A stretch of DNA of 64,000 nt from an uncultured Eubacterium sp. Lineage in GTDB: Bacteria; Bacillota; Clostridia; Lachnospirales; Lachnospiraceae. Made by a program: the position numbers and the translations under genes. The stretch is from the NCBI GenBank assembly GCA_934316845.1, contig CAKRDZ010000010.1:21077-85076 (forward strand), read 5' to 3'. A model generated the notes under the pieces. The model was not told the DNA's origin. It did not search any database and saw only the letters and a program-made list of their open reading frames with translations. Below are positions 50,566 through 60,599 of the stretch, one piece after another; position 1 is the first letter of the stretch, and each line of letters starts with the position of its first letter.

Positions 50566-52281
50566 TTACCTGTTTTGCAGCGGTAATTTCAAAACAATCT
50601 CACAATATTCCCCTTCTGTACTGTGAATCTCAAAGACATCTTCCGTTTTATAATAATAACGGATTCGCTCTATGGTTCCCTGAAATCCAAAACTGCGGCT
50701 GTCTTTGCCGGAAAACAAAAGTTCCCGCTGGTGGGCAGACATGCCGATTCCATTGTCGTAAACGGTAAGAAGTAAAAAATCTTCCCGGCGTTTTACGGTG
50801 ACACGGATAACCCCATGTTCGCCCTTTGGACGAATCCCGTGATAAATGGAATTTTCTACCAGTGGCTGCAAGATCAGACGGGGAACACGAATTGAGGAAA
50901 CCCCATCCTCGATGTCGTATTCATCGGTAAAAATGTCTTCAAAACGTGTTCGCTGCAGTGTGAGATAACTCTTTACAATTTCTATTTCCTCTCCCAGAGA
51001 CAAGTCGGTGCTTCCTTTGCTCAAAAAGCGCCGGTAAAAATTTCCGAGAGTTTCTAACATATTGTATACCTCGTCCGTTCGGTTTTCTAAAGCCATATAA
51101 CGGATCATGTCTAAGGTGTTGTACAAAAAGTGTGGTTTCATTTGTTCCTGCAGGGCATCCAATTCTGCCATCCGCAGTGTCTTCTCTTTTTGAAGAAGTT
51201 CTTCGATCAATTGGTTGATCTCGATCAGCATGGCGTTGTAACTGTTTTTCAAAAGCCCGATCTCGTCATTATTTACGTTCATGCTGACACGATGCAGCCA
51301 TCCGTTCTGCACCTCTGCCATACTGTCAACCAGACGCTGGATCGGATAGGTGACATTTCTGGAGATATAGGTATTGATCAGCCACATAAAGGCAAGGAGG
51401 ATAAAAGCTCCGATGATCAATGCGGCTAACAGTTTGGATGGAAGACCGTCTAAAATCCGTACTTCCAGACTGGAAGCAAGGAGAAAATGCGAATCTGCCA
51501 GTTTGTCGCAGGTAAATATTCTTTTGGAAAAAAGTTTGTCATCGGTCGTACGCATATTTTGAACCAGAGCATCCGCTGTCAGGGAAGCAAACGGTTTTTC
51601 GCTGTCGCGGCAGATCAGGCGGCCGGACGTATCGTAAAGGGCAAAATGACTCGTCTCCCCGGAAAGTCCTTCATATACCTGCTCGAAAAAGCGGCTTGGA
51701 AGGTTGATCGCAAGGATGCCGATCGGCTTCTGGGTATTGAGGTCGTTGATGACACGGACAAAAGACACCATTTCGCCGATGTTGGAGCGAAAGGCATCGC
51801 GTGTTCCGGCTTTGATGACATAGTTACCTTTTTTCGCCATCATTTCATCCAGCCATTCGGTTTCAAAAATCTTGCCGGTATTCACATAGGTAATGCCCGG
51901 ACCGGTATTGATATACTGGCCGTCCATACGCAGAACCACGACATTGCAGGAAAGATTAAACGTGTTCAGAATGTCGTGGATCTCCTGTATGGCATTTCGT
52001 GTATGTGCGGTTGAATTTTCGGTCGAACCAAGAAAGGTAAGTACGCCGCTGCGCAGCATCGTAAGCCGGCTGATGCTGTTGACGGATTTCATGGTGCCTT
52101 CCAGATTGTTGGAAATCGCAATCCGGTTATTGTTCTCTTTGTCACGGATGGACTGCTGCATTTGATTTTCCAGAATCAGGTAAAAGATGCCGGAACAGAA
52201 CAAAATGCACAGAGCCATCGTACAAAGAAATAACATCTGAATTTTTTTCCGCAGCCCCAATGACAAAAAACGTTTCTTCAT
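50566..52281 (-). CDS. YesM-type sensor histidine kinase
   Basis: A 571-residue kinase with a transmembrane helix near residues 12-34, an extracellular sensor domain (to about 270), a second helix (about 275-300), HAMP, then a His_kinase domain with QMKPHFLYNTLDMIRYM and a HATPase region (LILQPLVENSIYHGI, then DNGIGM). Family members sense extracellular sugars directly or through a binding protein. It lies between the permease genes and its cognate response regulator. Confidence 0.92.
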   Translation of the reverse strand: MKKRFLSLGLRKKIQMLFLCTMALCILFCSGIFYLILENQMQQSIRDKENNNRIAISNNLEGTMKSVNSISRLTMLRSGVLTFLGSTENSTAHTRNAIQEIHDILNTFNLSCNVVVLRMDGQYINTGPGITYVNTGKIFETEWLDEMMAKKGNYVIKAGTRDAFRSNIGEMVSFVRVINDLNTQKPIGILAINLPSRFFEQVYEGLSGETSHFALYDTSGRLICRDSEKPFASLTADALVQNMRTTDDKLFSKRIFTCDKLADSHFLLASSLEVRILDGLPSKLLAALIIGAFILLAFMWLINTYISRNVTYPIQRLVDSMAEVQNGWLHRVSMNVNNDEIGLLKNSYNAMLIEINQLIEELLQKEKTLRMAELDALQEQMKPHFLYNTLDMIRYMALENRTDEVYNMLETLGNFYRRFLSKGSTDLSLGEEIEIVKSYLTLQRTRFEDIFTDEYDIEDGVSSIRVPRLILQPLVENSIYHGIRPKGEHGVIRVTVKRREDFLLLTVYDNGIGMSAHQRELLFSGKDSRSFGFQGTIERIRYYYKTEDVFEIHSTEGEYCEIVLKLPLQNR

Positions 52282-52353
52282 ATCGTGCTATATCTCCCAA
52301 AAAAGTATTACAATAACAAAAAAGTTATATGCTTTGGTTATAGTATAACACAG

Positions 52354-53178
52354 TTATCCTTTAATTGCACCTGCCATTAAACTTTCTTGTATTTTTTTAC
52401 TCATAAAACAATAAATGATGAGTGTCGGGAACGTGGCGATGACAAGAGCAGCGCCGATCGGCCCCCATTTGGTCGTGTACGCACCGGAAAGTGCCTGGAT
52501 GCCGACGGACAACGTACGGTATTTGCTGTCACTGATAAAGATAACGGCAAACATAAGCTCATTCCACGCTTGTAGAAAGGTAAAAATGCCAATGGTGGAA
52601 AGTGCCGGTTTCATGAGTGGCAGAACGACGCGGAAGAAGATTCCGTACACGCCGCAGCCATCGATACAGGCGGCTTCTTCAAGTTCGCGCGGAATATTTT
52701 CAATGAAACTCTGGCAGATCATGATTGCCATTGCGAGGGCAAAGGCGGTATATGGGATGATCAGTGCCTGATACGAGTTCGTCATCTTTAATTCGCGTAA
52801 GATGATAAAAATCGGCAGGATCGCCGCGTGGATCGGTACCGTTAAACCGAGCATAAAAATGCTGTTGACAAGTCTGCGGCCGCGCCATTCCATGCGGGAG
52901 AGAGCATAGGTCGCCATCAGGGAAAAGATGACAGTCAATGCGATCGTTGCAAAGGTGACGATTGCGCTGTTGACAAAGTAAAGCGCCATATTTCCCGTGT
53001 CGAGAGCCTCGGAGTAGTTGCTCCACAGCCATTCTTTTGGCAGGCCGATGATGTTGTCACCAAAGATCTCTTTATTGGTTTTCAGGGAAAAGGTAAACAT
53101 CCAATACAGTGGAAACAGGTTTATCAAAGTCCAGAGTGACAGTAAGAGGTACATTACGCTTGTTTTTACTTTTTTCAT
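52354..53178 (-). CDS. carbohydrate ABC transporter permease (MalG-like)
   Basis: A 274-residue inner-membrane protein with about six helices and the EAA-type loop ELEEAACIDGCGVYGIFFRVVLP that docks to the ATPase. The start abuts the stop of the preceding permease. No ATPase gene is in the operon, so a shared MsmX-like ATPase encoded elsewhere is implied. Confidence 0.93.
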   Translation of the reverse strand: MKKVKTSVMYLLLSLWTLINLFPLYWMFTFSLKTNKEIFGDNIIGLPKEWLWSNYSEALDTGNMALYFVNSAIVTFATIALTVIFSLMATYALSRMEWRGRRLVNSIFMLGLTVPIHAAILPIFIILRELKMTNSYQALIIPYTAFALAMAIMICQSFIENIPRELEEAACIDGCGVYGIFFRVVLPLMKPALSTIGIFTFLQAWNELMFAVIFISDSKYRTLSVGIQALSGAYTTKWGPIGAALVIATFPTLIIYCFMSKKIQESLMAGAIKG

Positions 53179-54060
53179 TTAGTCCACCTCCGTTCGGAAA
53201 CAGCGTTTGATCAGTATCGCAAAGAAGAAGCACAGGAAAATGATAAACATCGCGATGGAGCTTCCAAGTCCGTATCGGCTTCGGTCGAAGATCATGTTGA
53301 TCATCAAGGTACTTGGTACTTCACTTGCGTGAGCCGGGCCGCCGCCGGTCAATACATAGATCAGGTCAAAGGCTTTCAGAGAGCCGGTTACGGCAAAGAT
53401 TACGCACATACGCAAAACCGGTTTGATCATCGGAATCGTGATATAACGTGATAACTGGTGGTCGCTGGCACCGTCAATCTTGGCTGCTTCGCGGATGTCC
53501 GGCGACAGGCTTTTGATGCCGGCGTACATGAGGAGCATGTGGTAGCCGACGTACTGCCAGAGCATCGGGATGAAGCAGGCGGCGAGGGCGTATTTCTGGT
53601 CGCCGAGCCACGTTTTGCACCAGGTATCAAGTCCGACGGCACGCAAAAAGGAATTGACGATACCGTATTGCGGATTGTATATTTTCATCCACAATTGTCC
53701 GATGACGGTTGTGGATAACAGCACCGGAATAAAGAATACAGCGACAAAAAAACGTTCGCCCTTGATGCCCTTTGCCAAAGTCAGAGCCAAAAGCAGGGCG
53801 AGGGGAAGCTGTAAAAAGACAGAAAGTCCGGCAAAGATAAAGGCGTTTCGCACGGTAGGACCGAAGCCGAGACTTTTTTCGGTAAATAATTCGATGTAAT
53901 TTTGTATACCAACAAATGTGCCGGAAGTGATGCCGTCCCAGTCTAGGAGACTATAATATCCGGACATAAAGATGGGTAAGATGATGATAGCTAAAAACAG
54001 CAATGCTGCGGGAAAGAGAAAGACGAAGATTGCTGTTTTATTTTTTCTTACTTTATCCAT
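53179..54060 (-). CDS. carbohydrate ABC transporter permease (MalF-like)
   Basis: A 293-residue permease with about six helices and the EAA loop DIREAAKIDGASDHQLSRYI. I place the start at 54060 (MDKVRKNKT) because AAGGAGGATTTC precedes it; the longer frame upstream runs through the intercistronic hairpin and is not credible. It forms a pair with the MalG-like permease for uptake of the sugar bound by the downstream-coded lipoprotein at 54188. Confidence 0.93.
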   Translation of the reverse strand: MDKVRKNKTAIFVFLFPAALLFLAIIILPIFMSGYYSLLDWDGITSGTFVGIQNYIELFTEKSLGFGPTVRNAFIFAGLSVFLQLPLALLLALTLAKGIKGERFFVAVFFIPVLLSTTVIGQLWMKIYNPQYGIVNSFLRAVGLDTWCKTWLGDQKYALAACFIPMLWQYVGYHMLLMYAGIKSLSPDIREAAKIDGASDHQLSRYITIPMIKPVLRMCVIFAVTGSLKAFDLIYVLTGGGPAHASEVPSTLMINMIFDRSRYGLGSSIAMFIIFLCFFFAILIKRCFRTEVD

Positions 54061-54092
54061 GAAATCCTCCTTAAAAATGGTTAGAGCGACAA

Positions 54093-54141
54093 CCGGGCGG
54101 CTCCCGGACTGCAGAACTTCTGCTGTCTGGGAGCCGCCCGG
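54093..54141 (-). terminator. strong intercistronic hairpin
   Basis: CCGGGCGGCTCCC pairs with GGGAGCCGCCCGG over 13 bp or more, with further pairing inside and no good T tract. Between a binding-protein gene and its permeases, such hairpins usually stabilise or attenuate so that the binding protein is made in excess. Confidence 0.7.
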
Positions 54142-54187
54142 ATCAAACCCCATTCACAAAATCAAAGTGTGATTATTTTTGCTGTGA

Positions 54188-55474
54188 CTATTTTTTGCTT
54201 AACTGCTTATCCATACCGGCAGCAAAATCTTCCGGTTTCAGGTCGCCTGCAAAGAGGGACTGAAGGAGCGTCAGATATTCTCCTGCATCGTCGGAAGACA
54301 TCAAAGTATCAAACCACAGAGTATAGGAAGTTGCTTTTCCAGCAATATCAGCTACCTGCTGTGTTAAGGCAGGGACGGAAGAAGCGTCATAGTCAACGGT
54401 CCATGCCGGAATGCCGGCACCGCTTAAGTACGCATATTTGGAAACTCCTCTTGTGATCTCAAACGCGGCTGCCGCAGCAAGATCTTTGTTTTTCGTATCT
54501 GCGGATACCATCAAGGTATCGGAACCGCCGCCCATGAAGTCGGTTACACTTGCGTTTTCGCTGTTGACAACAGGAATTGGTGCAACGGAGAAATTGTCAG
54601 GTTTTTCAGCATCGGTCACGATGGAACCACCCATCCAGCTTCCGGTGAAGTACATTGGAACCTGTTCTGCATAGAAAGAAGCACTTGCTTCGTCATTGGA
54701 AAGACCGGTTGCGCCGTCGATGAAAGCGCCCATGTCAACCAATTCTTTGATGCAGTTAGCGGCTTTTACAAAATCCGGGTCGTTGTAGGACTGTCCCTGC
54801 TTCGTCAATGCTTTGGTGACTTTGTCTGCACCGGCAGATTTGAGTGCCAGTCCATCATGCAGCATAGCGAGTACCCATGTATCTTTTACGCTGGTTCCGA
54901 TCGGTTTGATGCCTGCGTCGATAAATTTCTTGCAGACCGCTTTGAATTCATCCCATGTAGCCGGTACTTCAACGCCCTGTTTTTTGAACATTTCTTTGTT
55001 GTACCACATTACGGAAACCGGTGTACAAGTTACGGAACCATATAATTTGCCATCGTAGATATCGTTGGCAAGAGCGGTTTTACTGATTTCCTTTTCGTAA
55101 TTTTTGTAATAGTCATCCAGGCACATTACTTTTCCGGAAGATACGAAAGACTCGGAAAATCCGCCTGCCCACGTAAAGAAGATATCCGGAAGTTCATTGG
55201 CAGCGACGGCCGCTTTGATTTTCGTCTTATAGGATTCATTTTCAAATGTCTCCATATTGATCTTTACGCCGGGATGATTTTTCTCAAACTCCTCGATTGC
55301 CTGAAGATACGGTTTGTGGAAAGAGTCGCTTTCCGTAGCGATCGTCCACATGGTCAGGGTTGTCTCAGCCCCTGATGAGCTGTCTTTCTCTGAACTGCTG
55401 CCGCAGCCGGTCAACGCGGACACGGCCATAACGACAGATAAAGCCAGAGGAAGAATTCGTTTTTTAAGTAACAT
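54188..55474 (-). CDS. extracellular sugar-binding lipoprotein of the ABC transporter
   Basis: A 428-residue family 1 solute-binding protein. A lipoprotein signal ends in the lipobox SALTGC (cysteine at about 24), followed by a Ser-rich linker and the binding fold (TLTMWTIATESDSFHKPYLQ, then WYNKEMFKKQGVEVPATWDEF). Neighbouring YesLMN genes and GH43/GH10 xylanolytic genes suggest xylo- or arabino-oligosaccharides, but the ligand is not proven. It is the first gene of the operon. Confidence 0.92.
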   Translation of the reverse strand: MLLKKRILPLALSVVMAVSALTGCGSSSEKDSSSGAETTLTMWTIATESDSFHKPYLQAIEEFEKNHPGVKINMETFENESYKTKIKAAVAANELPDIFFTWAGGFSESFVSSGKVMCLDDYYKNYEKEISKTALANDIYDGKLYGSVTCTPVSVMWYNKEMFKKQGVEVPATWDEFKAVCKKFIDAGIKPIGTSVKDTWVLAMLHDGLALKSAGADKVTKALTKQGQSYNDPDFVKAANCIKELVDMGAFIDGATGLSNDEASASFYAEQVPMYFTGSWMGGSIVTDAEKPDNFSVAPIPVVNSENASVTDFMGGGSDTLMVSADTKNKDLAAAAAFEITRGVSKYAYLSGAGIPAWTVDYDASSVPALTQQVADIAGKATSYTLWFDTLMSSDDAGEYLTLLQSLFAGDLKPEDFAAGMDKQLSKK

Positions 55475-55641
55475 AAAAAACCCTCCTTATTCAAATAATG
55501 ATATAGCCATTATAAGGAAAATGCAATCGAATTTGAATGGATTAATTTTACTTTAAGGGGTAAAATTTTTACTTTTGTAGATATGTAAAACGCAAATTCG
55601 GAAAACAGATAACACTTTTGCGGATATAATCGGAAAAACTA

Positions 55642-55670
55642 TTGATAAAAAGAAGTAAGTCGGGTATAAT
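55642..55670 (+). promoter_or_regulatory. sigma-A promoter of the DUF4143 ATPase gene
   Basis: TTGATA, 17 bases, TATAAT, 24 bases before the chosen ATG. The remainder of the 55475-55684 gap shows no other feature. Confidence 0.65.
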
Positions 55671-55693
55671 ATAAACAGAGGAAGGTGATAACC

Positions 55694-56905
55694 ATGATAG
55701 AAAGAGCATCGTATATCAAAAAAATCATGGCATATACGGATACGCCATTTATTAAAATTTTAACGGGTGTCCGAAGATGCGGAAAATCAACTATACTGAA
55801 AATGATCATGGAAAAACTTCAACGTGATCGTGGAATTGCAAAAGAACAGATTGTCAATTATCGCTTTGATTCCATGGAGTACGATGATATGAATGCAAAG
55901 CAGATGTATGAAGAGTTAAAGTCAAAGCTTTGTCATGGGAAGAAAACGTATATTTTTTTAGACGAAGTACAGGATGTGGAAGGATGGGAAAAGGTTGTCA
56001 ATTCGCTGGCTTCGGATTATGATGTGGATATTTATATAACGGGATCGAATTCCCGTATGATGTCCTCTGAAATATCAACATATCTTACGGGGAGATATGT
56101 GTCATTCCGGATTTACACGCTGTCGTTTGAAGAATATTTGATGTTTAAAGAACGTTATGCATCAGTAAAAAGTAATAGAGAAGAATTGGCTATGTATATA
56201 AAAAAGGGTGGTTTTCCAGCGACGCATCTGCAGGAGTATGGCGATGATGAAATTTACACGATTGTAAAAGATATTTATCGTTCTACAATTTTTTCGGATA
56301 TTGTGAGACGAAATCAGATTCGAAAAGTAGACCAGCTCGAACGAATTGTAAAATATGCATTTGATAATGTGGGAAATACATTTTCTGCCAAAAGTATATC
56401 CGATTATTTGAAATCTCAAAAGAGATCTTTGGACAATGAAACGGTATATACGTATCTTGAAAAATTAGAAAAAGCGTATTTGCTTCATCGCTGTCCGCGT
56501 TATGATCTGAAAGGCAAAGAGATATTAAAAACACAGGAAAAATATTATCTGGCAGATACGTCTTTGCGATATAGTGTATTAGGATATAAAAGGGATACCG
56601 TGGCGTCGAGTCTGGAGAATGTTGTATATTTGGAACTGTGCCGAAGAGGCTATAATGTGTATATTGGAAAAATAGGAAGTTATGAGATTGATTTTGTTGC
56701 AGTAAGGCAAAACGAAAAGATTTATGTACAGGTGACGCAGCAGATTGATTCAGAAAAAACAGAACGAAGAGAGTATGACAGGTTACTTGGCATCCAGGAT
56801 AATTATCCCAAATATGTCCTTCGAACCGATGAATTTGCCGAGGGGAATTATGAGGGGATTAAGGAAATGCATGTTGCAGATTTTCTGTTAAATAAGGAGT
56901 ATTAA
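55694..56905 (+). CDS. AAA ATPase with DUF4143 domain
   Basis: A 403-residue protein with an N-terminal P-loop ATPase (Walker A GVRRCGKST, Walker B-like YIFLDEVQDVEGW, then ITGSNSRMM) and a C-terminal DUF4143 region with a nuclease-like end (VVYLELCRRGYNVYIGKIGS, then EIDFVAV). Such proteins are very common in gut anaerobes and their role is unclear, possibly defence or DNA metabolism. The start at 55694 follows AGGAAGGTGATAA. It is a single-gene unit with its own promoter and terminator. Confidence 0.88.
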   Translation: MIERASYIKKIMAYTDTPFIKILTGVRRCGKSTILKMIMEKLQRDRGIAKEQIVNYRFDSMEYDDMNAKQMYEELKSKLCHGKKTYIFLDEVQDVEGWEKVVNSLASDYDVDIYITGSNSRMMSSEISTYLTGRYVSFRIYTLSFEEYLMFKERYASVKSNREELAMYIKKGGFPATHLQEYGDDEIYTIVKDIYRSTIFSDIVRRNQIRKVDQLERIVKYAFDNVGNTFSAKSISDYLKSQKRSLDNETVYTYLEKLEKAYLLHRCPRYDLKGKEILKTQEKYYLADTSLRYSVLGYKRDTVASSLENVVYLELCRRGYNVYIGKIGSYEIDFVAVRQNEKIYVQVTQQIDSEKTERREYDRLLGIQDNYPKYVLRTDEFAEGNYEGIKEMHVADFLLNKEY

Positions 56906-56947
56906 AAAATCCCCTGCCGCATTGCATGTAATACAGCAGAGGATTTT
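56906..56947 (+). terminator. Rho-independent terminator
   Basis: AAATCCCCTGC pairs imperfectly with GCAGAGGATTT, followed by T residues. It lies between the ATPase gene and the convergent xylanase gene. Confidence 0.7.
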
Positions 56948-56973
56948 TGCGGTAACCATTCGGTTACTTTCTA

Positions 56974-58506
56974 TCAGCCCATTGATTTTGCAGCGTTGAT
57001 AAATTCATAGAAAGAAGCTTTTGGATCCGTGATTCCGGTGTCAAAAAGCAGTGGAGAGCAGGAAGCACGCCAGGAGATCGTGTCGTACAATCCCCACAAA
57101 GTGATGCCGGTTACGCCCTTAGGATTCACATTTTTATCGCGGTTACGGTTTTTCTCTAAAATCGTCTTCATCAACTGGCCGACGTATTTGGCTTGGTCGG
57201 CATTTGTCTCATTTTCGTCGGCATAAGAATAACTTGCATTAGAACCTTCGGTATCGTAGTTGATCGTTACGTCAAGTTCTGTGATCTGGACTTCGTAGCC
57301 GGCTGCGAGGAATTTTTCCAATGCAGCGCCGTAAAGTTCGATCGTAGGCACTTTGACGTCGACGTGGCTCTGCATACCGATGCCGCCGCAGATTTTTTCC
57401 GGTTCATCTTTGTTGATAAAGTTCACAAGATTGAGCGTCTGCTGAATGCCAAAGTAGGTATTGTAGTCGTTGTAGAATAATGTTACTTTATCCTGCACAT
57501 TATAGGTCTTTAACATTCCATAAGCAAGTTCAAATGCTTTCTTTACATAACTTGGGGTGTCACCGCTGTTTTTATAAATGTTTGTCCAAGTTCTTGTAAA
57601 TCCCTGGCGGTGCAGGTATTCGTTTACGACATCCCACGCATAGACGATGCTTCCGGCAGAACCGGTAAGTTCTTTTTCTTTCTCCATGACATGAGCCATT
57701 ACGTTGTGGATGTAGAAATCTTCGCGGGCATCCATCGTCTCTGTGTTCGTGTCTTTGTTATCTTCGTATTTGTCGGAGAAGAACCAGCCCGGTGTCTGGC
57801 TGTGCCATACCAGGGTGTGGGCGCGCATCTTCAATCCGTTTTTCGCAGCGACTTCGAGGGCGCCGTCCACTTCACGGAAATTCAAGGAAGGCACGGTGCT
57901 TTCTTTGTAGTTTTCCGGAATGTAGTAACCTTTTGCTTTTGCCTCGGCGACGGTCATCGTCGTAGGACGGGAACCGAGGATATTGTCCGGTTTCATCTCG
58001 TTTTCGAGGGTAAAACTGTTGAATTGATTCTTTACAAAATTCAATGTTTTCTCGTTCTGAAGTTCCCGTTTATAGGCGGCACTTCCGTAATTCAGGCAGG
58101 TTCCCATATATGGGATCTGGCTTTCATAGGTTTTCAGGATACTTGGCAGATTGGTGACAACTTTTGGCTTAACCTTCACTTTGCAGGAAAGCTTAAATGT
58201 CTTTTTGCCCTTTTTTACCTTGCAGTTGATCTTCGCGGAACCATTTCCTACCGCTTTGAATTTGCAGGAAGTTTTTTTCTTTTTGGTAATTTTGCAGACA
58301 GTTTTGTCCGAAGAAGACCAGGTAACTTTGCCTTTTCCGGCCTTTTTCAAGCGGATTGTCGCGGATTTGTCGCGAACCAGTGTCAGTTTCTTTTTTGACA
58401 GCACCGGCTTCTTTACCTTAGCGGCATCGACGGAATTTGGTGCGAGAATTGACGCACAGAGCGTGAATGCCAGAAGCAGAGCTGTCCCTTTCTTTGTTTT
58501 GATCAT
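56974..58506 (-). CDS. secreted endo-1,4-beta-xylanase, glycoside hydrolase family 10
   Basis: A 510-residue secreted enzyme. A signal peptide covers about 1-28, a lysine-rich Ig-like module about 30-115, and a GH10 barrel about 120-505. GH10 landmarks are FNSFTLENEMKPDN, HTLVWHSQTPGWF, the acid/base Glu in WDVVNEYLHRQG, the nucleophile Glu in VQITELDVTI and GVTGITLWGLYDTISWR. The start at 58506 has GGAGG upstream. It should cut xylan backbone outside the cell, feeding the transporter at 49-55 kb. Confidence 0.95.
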   Translation of the reverse strand: MIKTKKGTALLLAFTLCASILAPNSVDAAKVKKPVLSKKKLTLVRDKSATIRLKKAGKGKVTWSSSDKTVCKITKKKKTSCKFKAVGNGSAKINCKVKKGKKTFKLSCKVKVKPKVVTNLPSILKTYESQIPYMGTCLNYGSAAYKRELQNEKTLNFVKNQFNSFTLENEMKPDNILGSRPTTMTVAEAKAKGYYIPENYKESTVPSLNFREVDGALEVAAKNGLKMRAHTLVWHSQTPGWFFSDKYEDNKDTNTETMDAREDFYIHNVMAHVMEKEKELTGSAGSIVYAWDVVNEYLHRQGFTRTWTNIYKNSGDTPSYVKKAFELAYGMLKTYNVQDKVTLFYNDYNTYFGIQQTLNLVNFINKDEPEKICGGIGMQSHVDVKVPTIELYGAALEKFLAAGYEVQITELDVTINYDTEGSNASYSYADENETNADQAKYVGQLMKTILEKNRNRDKNVNPKGVTGITLWGLYDTISWRASCSPLLFDTGITDPKASFYEFINAAKSMG

Positions 58507-58641
58507 AATTTTAATACCTCCAATAAGTAACTTTTTCTCAATTATAACGAAAAACGATAGAAAATACAAGCAAAATAGGATATACTTTATAGGTAATTAT
58601 TCAGAATCCAATGTATGAAAATTTAGGAAAGAGAGGAAAAG

Positions 58642-59175
58642 ATGAATCAACGAGTAAAACAATTGACATTTTGTGCACTTTGTATCGCACTTGGTGTAGT
58701 AACTTCGTATATTAAATTTGCGTCACTTCCCTTTGGGGGATCGATCACGCTGTTTAGTATGCTGTTTGTGGCGCTGCCCGGATATTTATATGGTGTTCGG
58801 ACAGGTGTTATAACAGGTGTCGCTTATGGAATCCTGCAATTTTTGATCGAACCGTATGTCGCAGCACCGGTCCAGATTCTTCTGGATTATCCGCTGGCAT
58901 TTGGGGCGCTGGGACTGAGCGGCTTATTTCGCACAAAAAAATATGGGCTGACGGCAGGATATCTGCTGGGAGTTTTTGGAAAATATGTGTTTCACGTGAT
59001 TTCCGGCTATGTATTTTTTGCCGCCTATGCACCAGAGGGGATGAACCCGCTTGTCTACACGCTGGGGTACAATCTCACCTATCTGGTGCCGGAAGCAGCA
59101 GCGACCGTTATCGTGATTTCGATTCCTGCGGTCCGCAAAGCACTGCGATCTGCTCTTCCATCTCTGCATCACTGA
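58642..59175 (+). CDS. thiT: thiamine-specific ECF transporter S component ThiT
   Basis: A 177-residue membrane protein matching ThiT/YuaJ: GGSITLFSMLFVALPGYLYG, LLDYPLAFGALGLSGLF and AYAPEGMNPLVYTLGYN. ThiT binds thiamine and works with the shared ECF module encoded elsewhere. No TPP riboswitch is visible upstream. Its last 68 bases overlap the end of the convergent citrate-synthase-like gene. GAGAGG precedes the ATG. Confidence 0.92.
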   Translation: MNQRVKQLTFCALCIALGVVTSYIKFASLPFGGSITLFSMLFVALPGYLYGVRTGVITGVAYGILQFLIEPYVAAPVQILLDYPLAFGALGLSGLFRTKKYGLTAGYLLGVFGKYVFHVISGYVFFAAYAPEGMNPLVYTLGYNLTYLVPEAAATVIVISIPAVRKALRSALPSLHH

Positions 59176-60493
59176 TCATCGTCACACGGCCATTGTCAAA
59201 CTGTTCGGTAACCCATTCGTACAATTTTGCTGCGAGTGGGTCTTTTTTTGTATATTTCTTTTCGCCGCGGCGTGAATACGAATGATTCAGCCAAAATACG
59301 ATGCCGGCTGTGCCGGAGGTGCTTGTGATCGATACTTTTGGCGGGCGGTTCAAAATGCTTTCGGTATCAAAAATATTGTAAATTTCCGGGTTTTTCATCA
59401 GCCCGTCGGCGTGGATGCCGGCACGCGTGAGGTTGAAGTTCTGCCCGGCAAATGGAGTCATCGGCGGGATTGGATACTTCGTATCGTGTTCAATATAATG
59501 GGCAATTTCAGTGATGTACTCCGGGTGCATGCCATTCATCGTGCCGCGCAGGGAAGCGTATTCAAAGATCATTGCTTCGACGGGCACATTTCCGGTGCGT
59601 TCGCCGATGCCAAGCAGCGAGCAGTTGACGGCACTTGCGCCGTACATCCAGGCGGTTGTGGCATTGACAACACCTTTGTAGAAGTCGTTGTGGCCGTGCC
59701 ATTCGATCATATCCGAAGGCACGCCGGCGTAGTGCTGCAATCCGTAAATAATGCCGGAGACGCTTCGTGGCAGTGCAACGCCGGGATAAGGAACACCGAG
59801 GCCGAGGGTGTCGCAGGCACGGATTTTGATCGGAACGCCGCTTTCGCGTGATATTTCCATCAGGCGGCTGGCAAATGGTACAACGAAACCATAAAAATCA
59901 GCGCGTGTGATGTCCTCAAAATGACAGCGCGGGTGGAGTCCTGCTTCGATACAGTCGCTGATGATGCCAATGTATTTGTCGAGAGCTTCCTTTCGGGTAA
60001 GTCCCATTTTATGGAAAATATGATAATCCGAGCAACTGACAAGCACGCCGGTTTCTTTTACTCCGATGGAGCGCACCAGCTCAAAATCTTTTTTCGAAGC
60101 ACGGATCCAAGTCGTAATTTCCGGAAAATTGTAGCCAAGTTCCATGCATTTTTCCAAGGCGTCACGGTCTTTTTTCGAATAGACAAAAAATTCGGTCTGG
60201 CGGATCATGCCATTGTCGCCGCCCAGTTTGTGCAGCAGTTTGTACAGATGAACCATCTGCTCTGTCGTATACGGTGTGCGCGACTGCTGGCCATCGCGGA
60301 ATGTCGTGTCGGTGATAAAAATGTCGTCGGGCATATTCTGCGGCACGCGGCGGTAGTTAAACGCGATTTTTGGCGTCTCATTATAAGGAAACATTTCGTG
60401 AAATAACGCAGGTTCTTTTACATCCTGAAGTTCATATGAATACGGATCCTGCTCAAGTAAATTGGTCTTTTGGCTTAAATTGATATCTGGCAT
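59108..60493 (-). CDS. isopropylmalate/homocitrate synthase family enzyme, probably (Re)-citrate synthase
   Basis: A 461-residue acyl-CoA-dependent aldolase of the HMGL-like family. It has FITDTTFRDGQQSRTPYTTE with the catalytic Arg-Asp pair, HFEDITRADFYGFVVPF, EWHGHNDFYKG with metal histidines and LLGIGERTGNVP. The overall pattern, including the N-terminal PKIAFNYR and QNMPDDIFI segment, recalls the Re-citrate synthase of Clostridium kluyveri rather than LeuA. The reaction would be acetyl-CoA plus oxaloacetate to citrate. Start at 60493 after AGGAGGG. A LysR regulator is divergent. Confidence 0.7.
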   Translation of the reverse strand: MPDINLSQKTNLLEQDPYSYELQDVKEPALFHEMFPYNETPKIAFNYRRVPQNMPDDIFITDTTFRDGQQSRTPYTTEQMVHLYKLLHKLGGDNGMIRQTEFFVYSKKDRDALEKCMELGYNFPEITTWIRASKKDFELVRSIGVKETGVLVSCSDYHIFHKMGLTRKEALDKYIGIISDCIEAGLHPRCHFEDITRADFYGFVVPFASRLMEISRESGVPIKIRACDTLGLGVPYPGVALPRSVSGIIYGLQHYAGVPSDMIEWHGHNDFYKGVVNATTAWMYGASAVNCSLLGIGERTGNVPVEAMIFEYASLRGTMNGMHPEYITEIAHYIEHDTKYPIPPMTPFAGQNFNLTRAGIHADGLMKNPEIYNIFDTESILNRPPKVSITSTSGTAGIVFWLNHSYSRRGEKKYTKKDPLAAKLYEWVTEQFDNGRVTMISDAEMEEQIAVLCGPQESKSR

Positions 60494-60599
60494 AATAACC
60501 CTCCTGTCTTGCAATCATTATAAAACAGGTGTATATTATATGTAAAATAAATTATTTTGATCATAATAATCGAAAATGTCGATAACAGGAGGAGGCTCT

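Noticed and set aside
53179..54153. Longer form of the MalF-like permease starting at 54153
   Set aside because: The extra 31 residues are encoded by the intercistronic hairpin and lie before the AAGGAGG ribosome-binding site.
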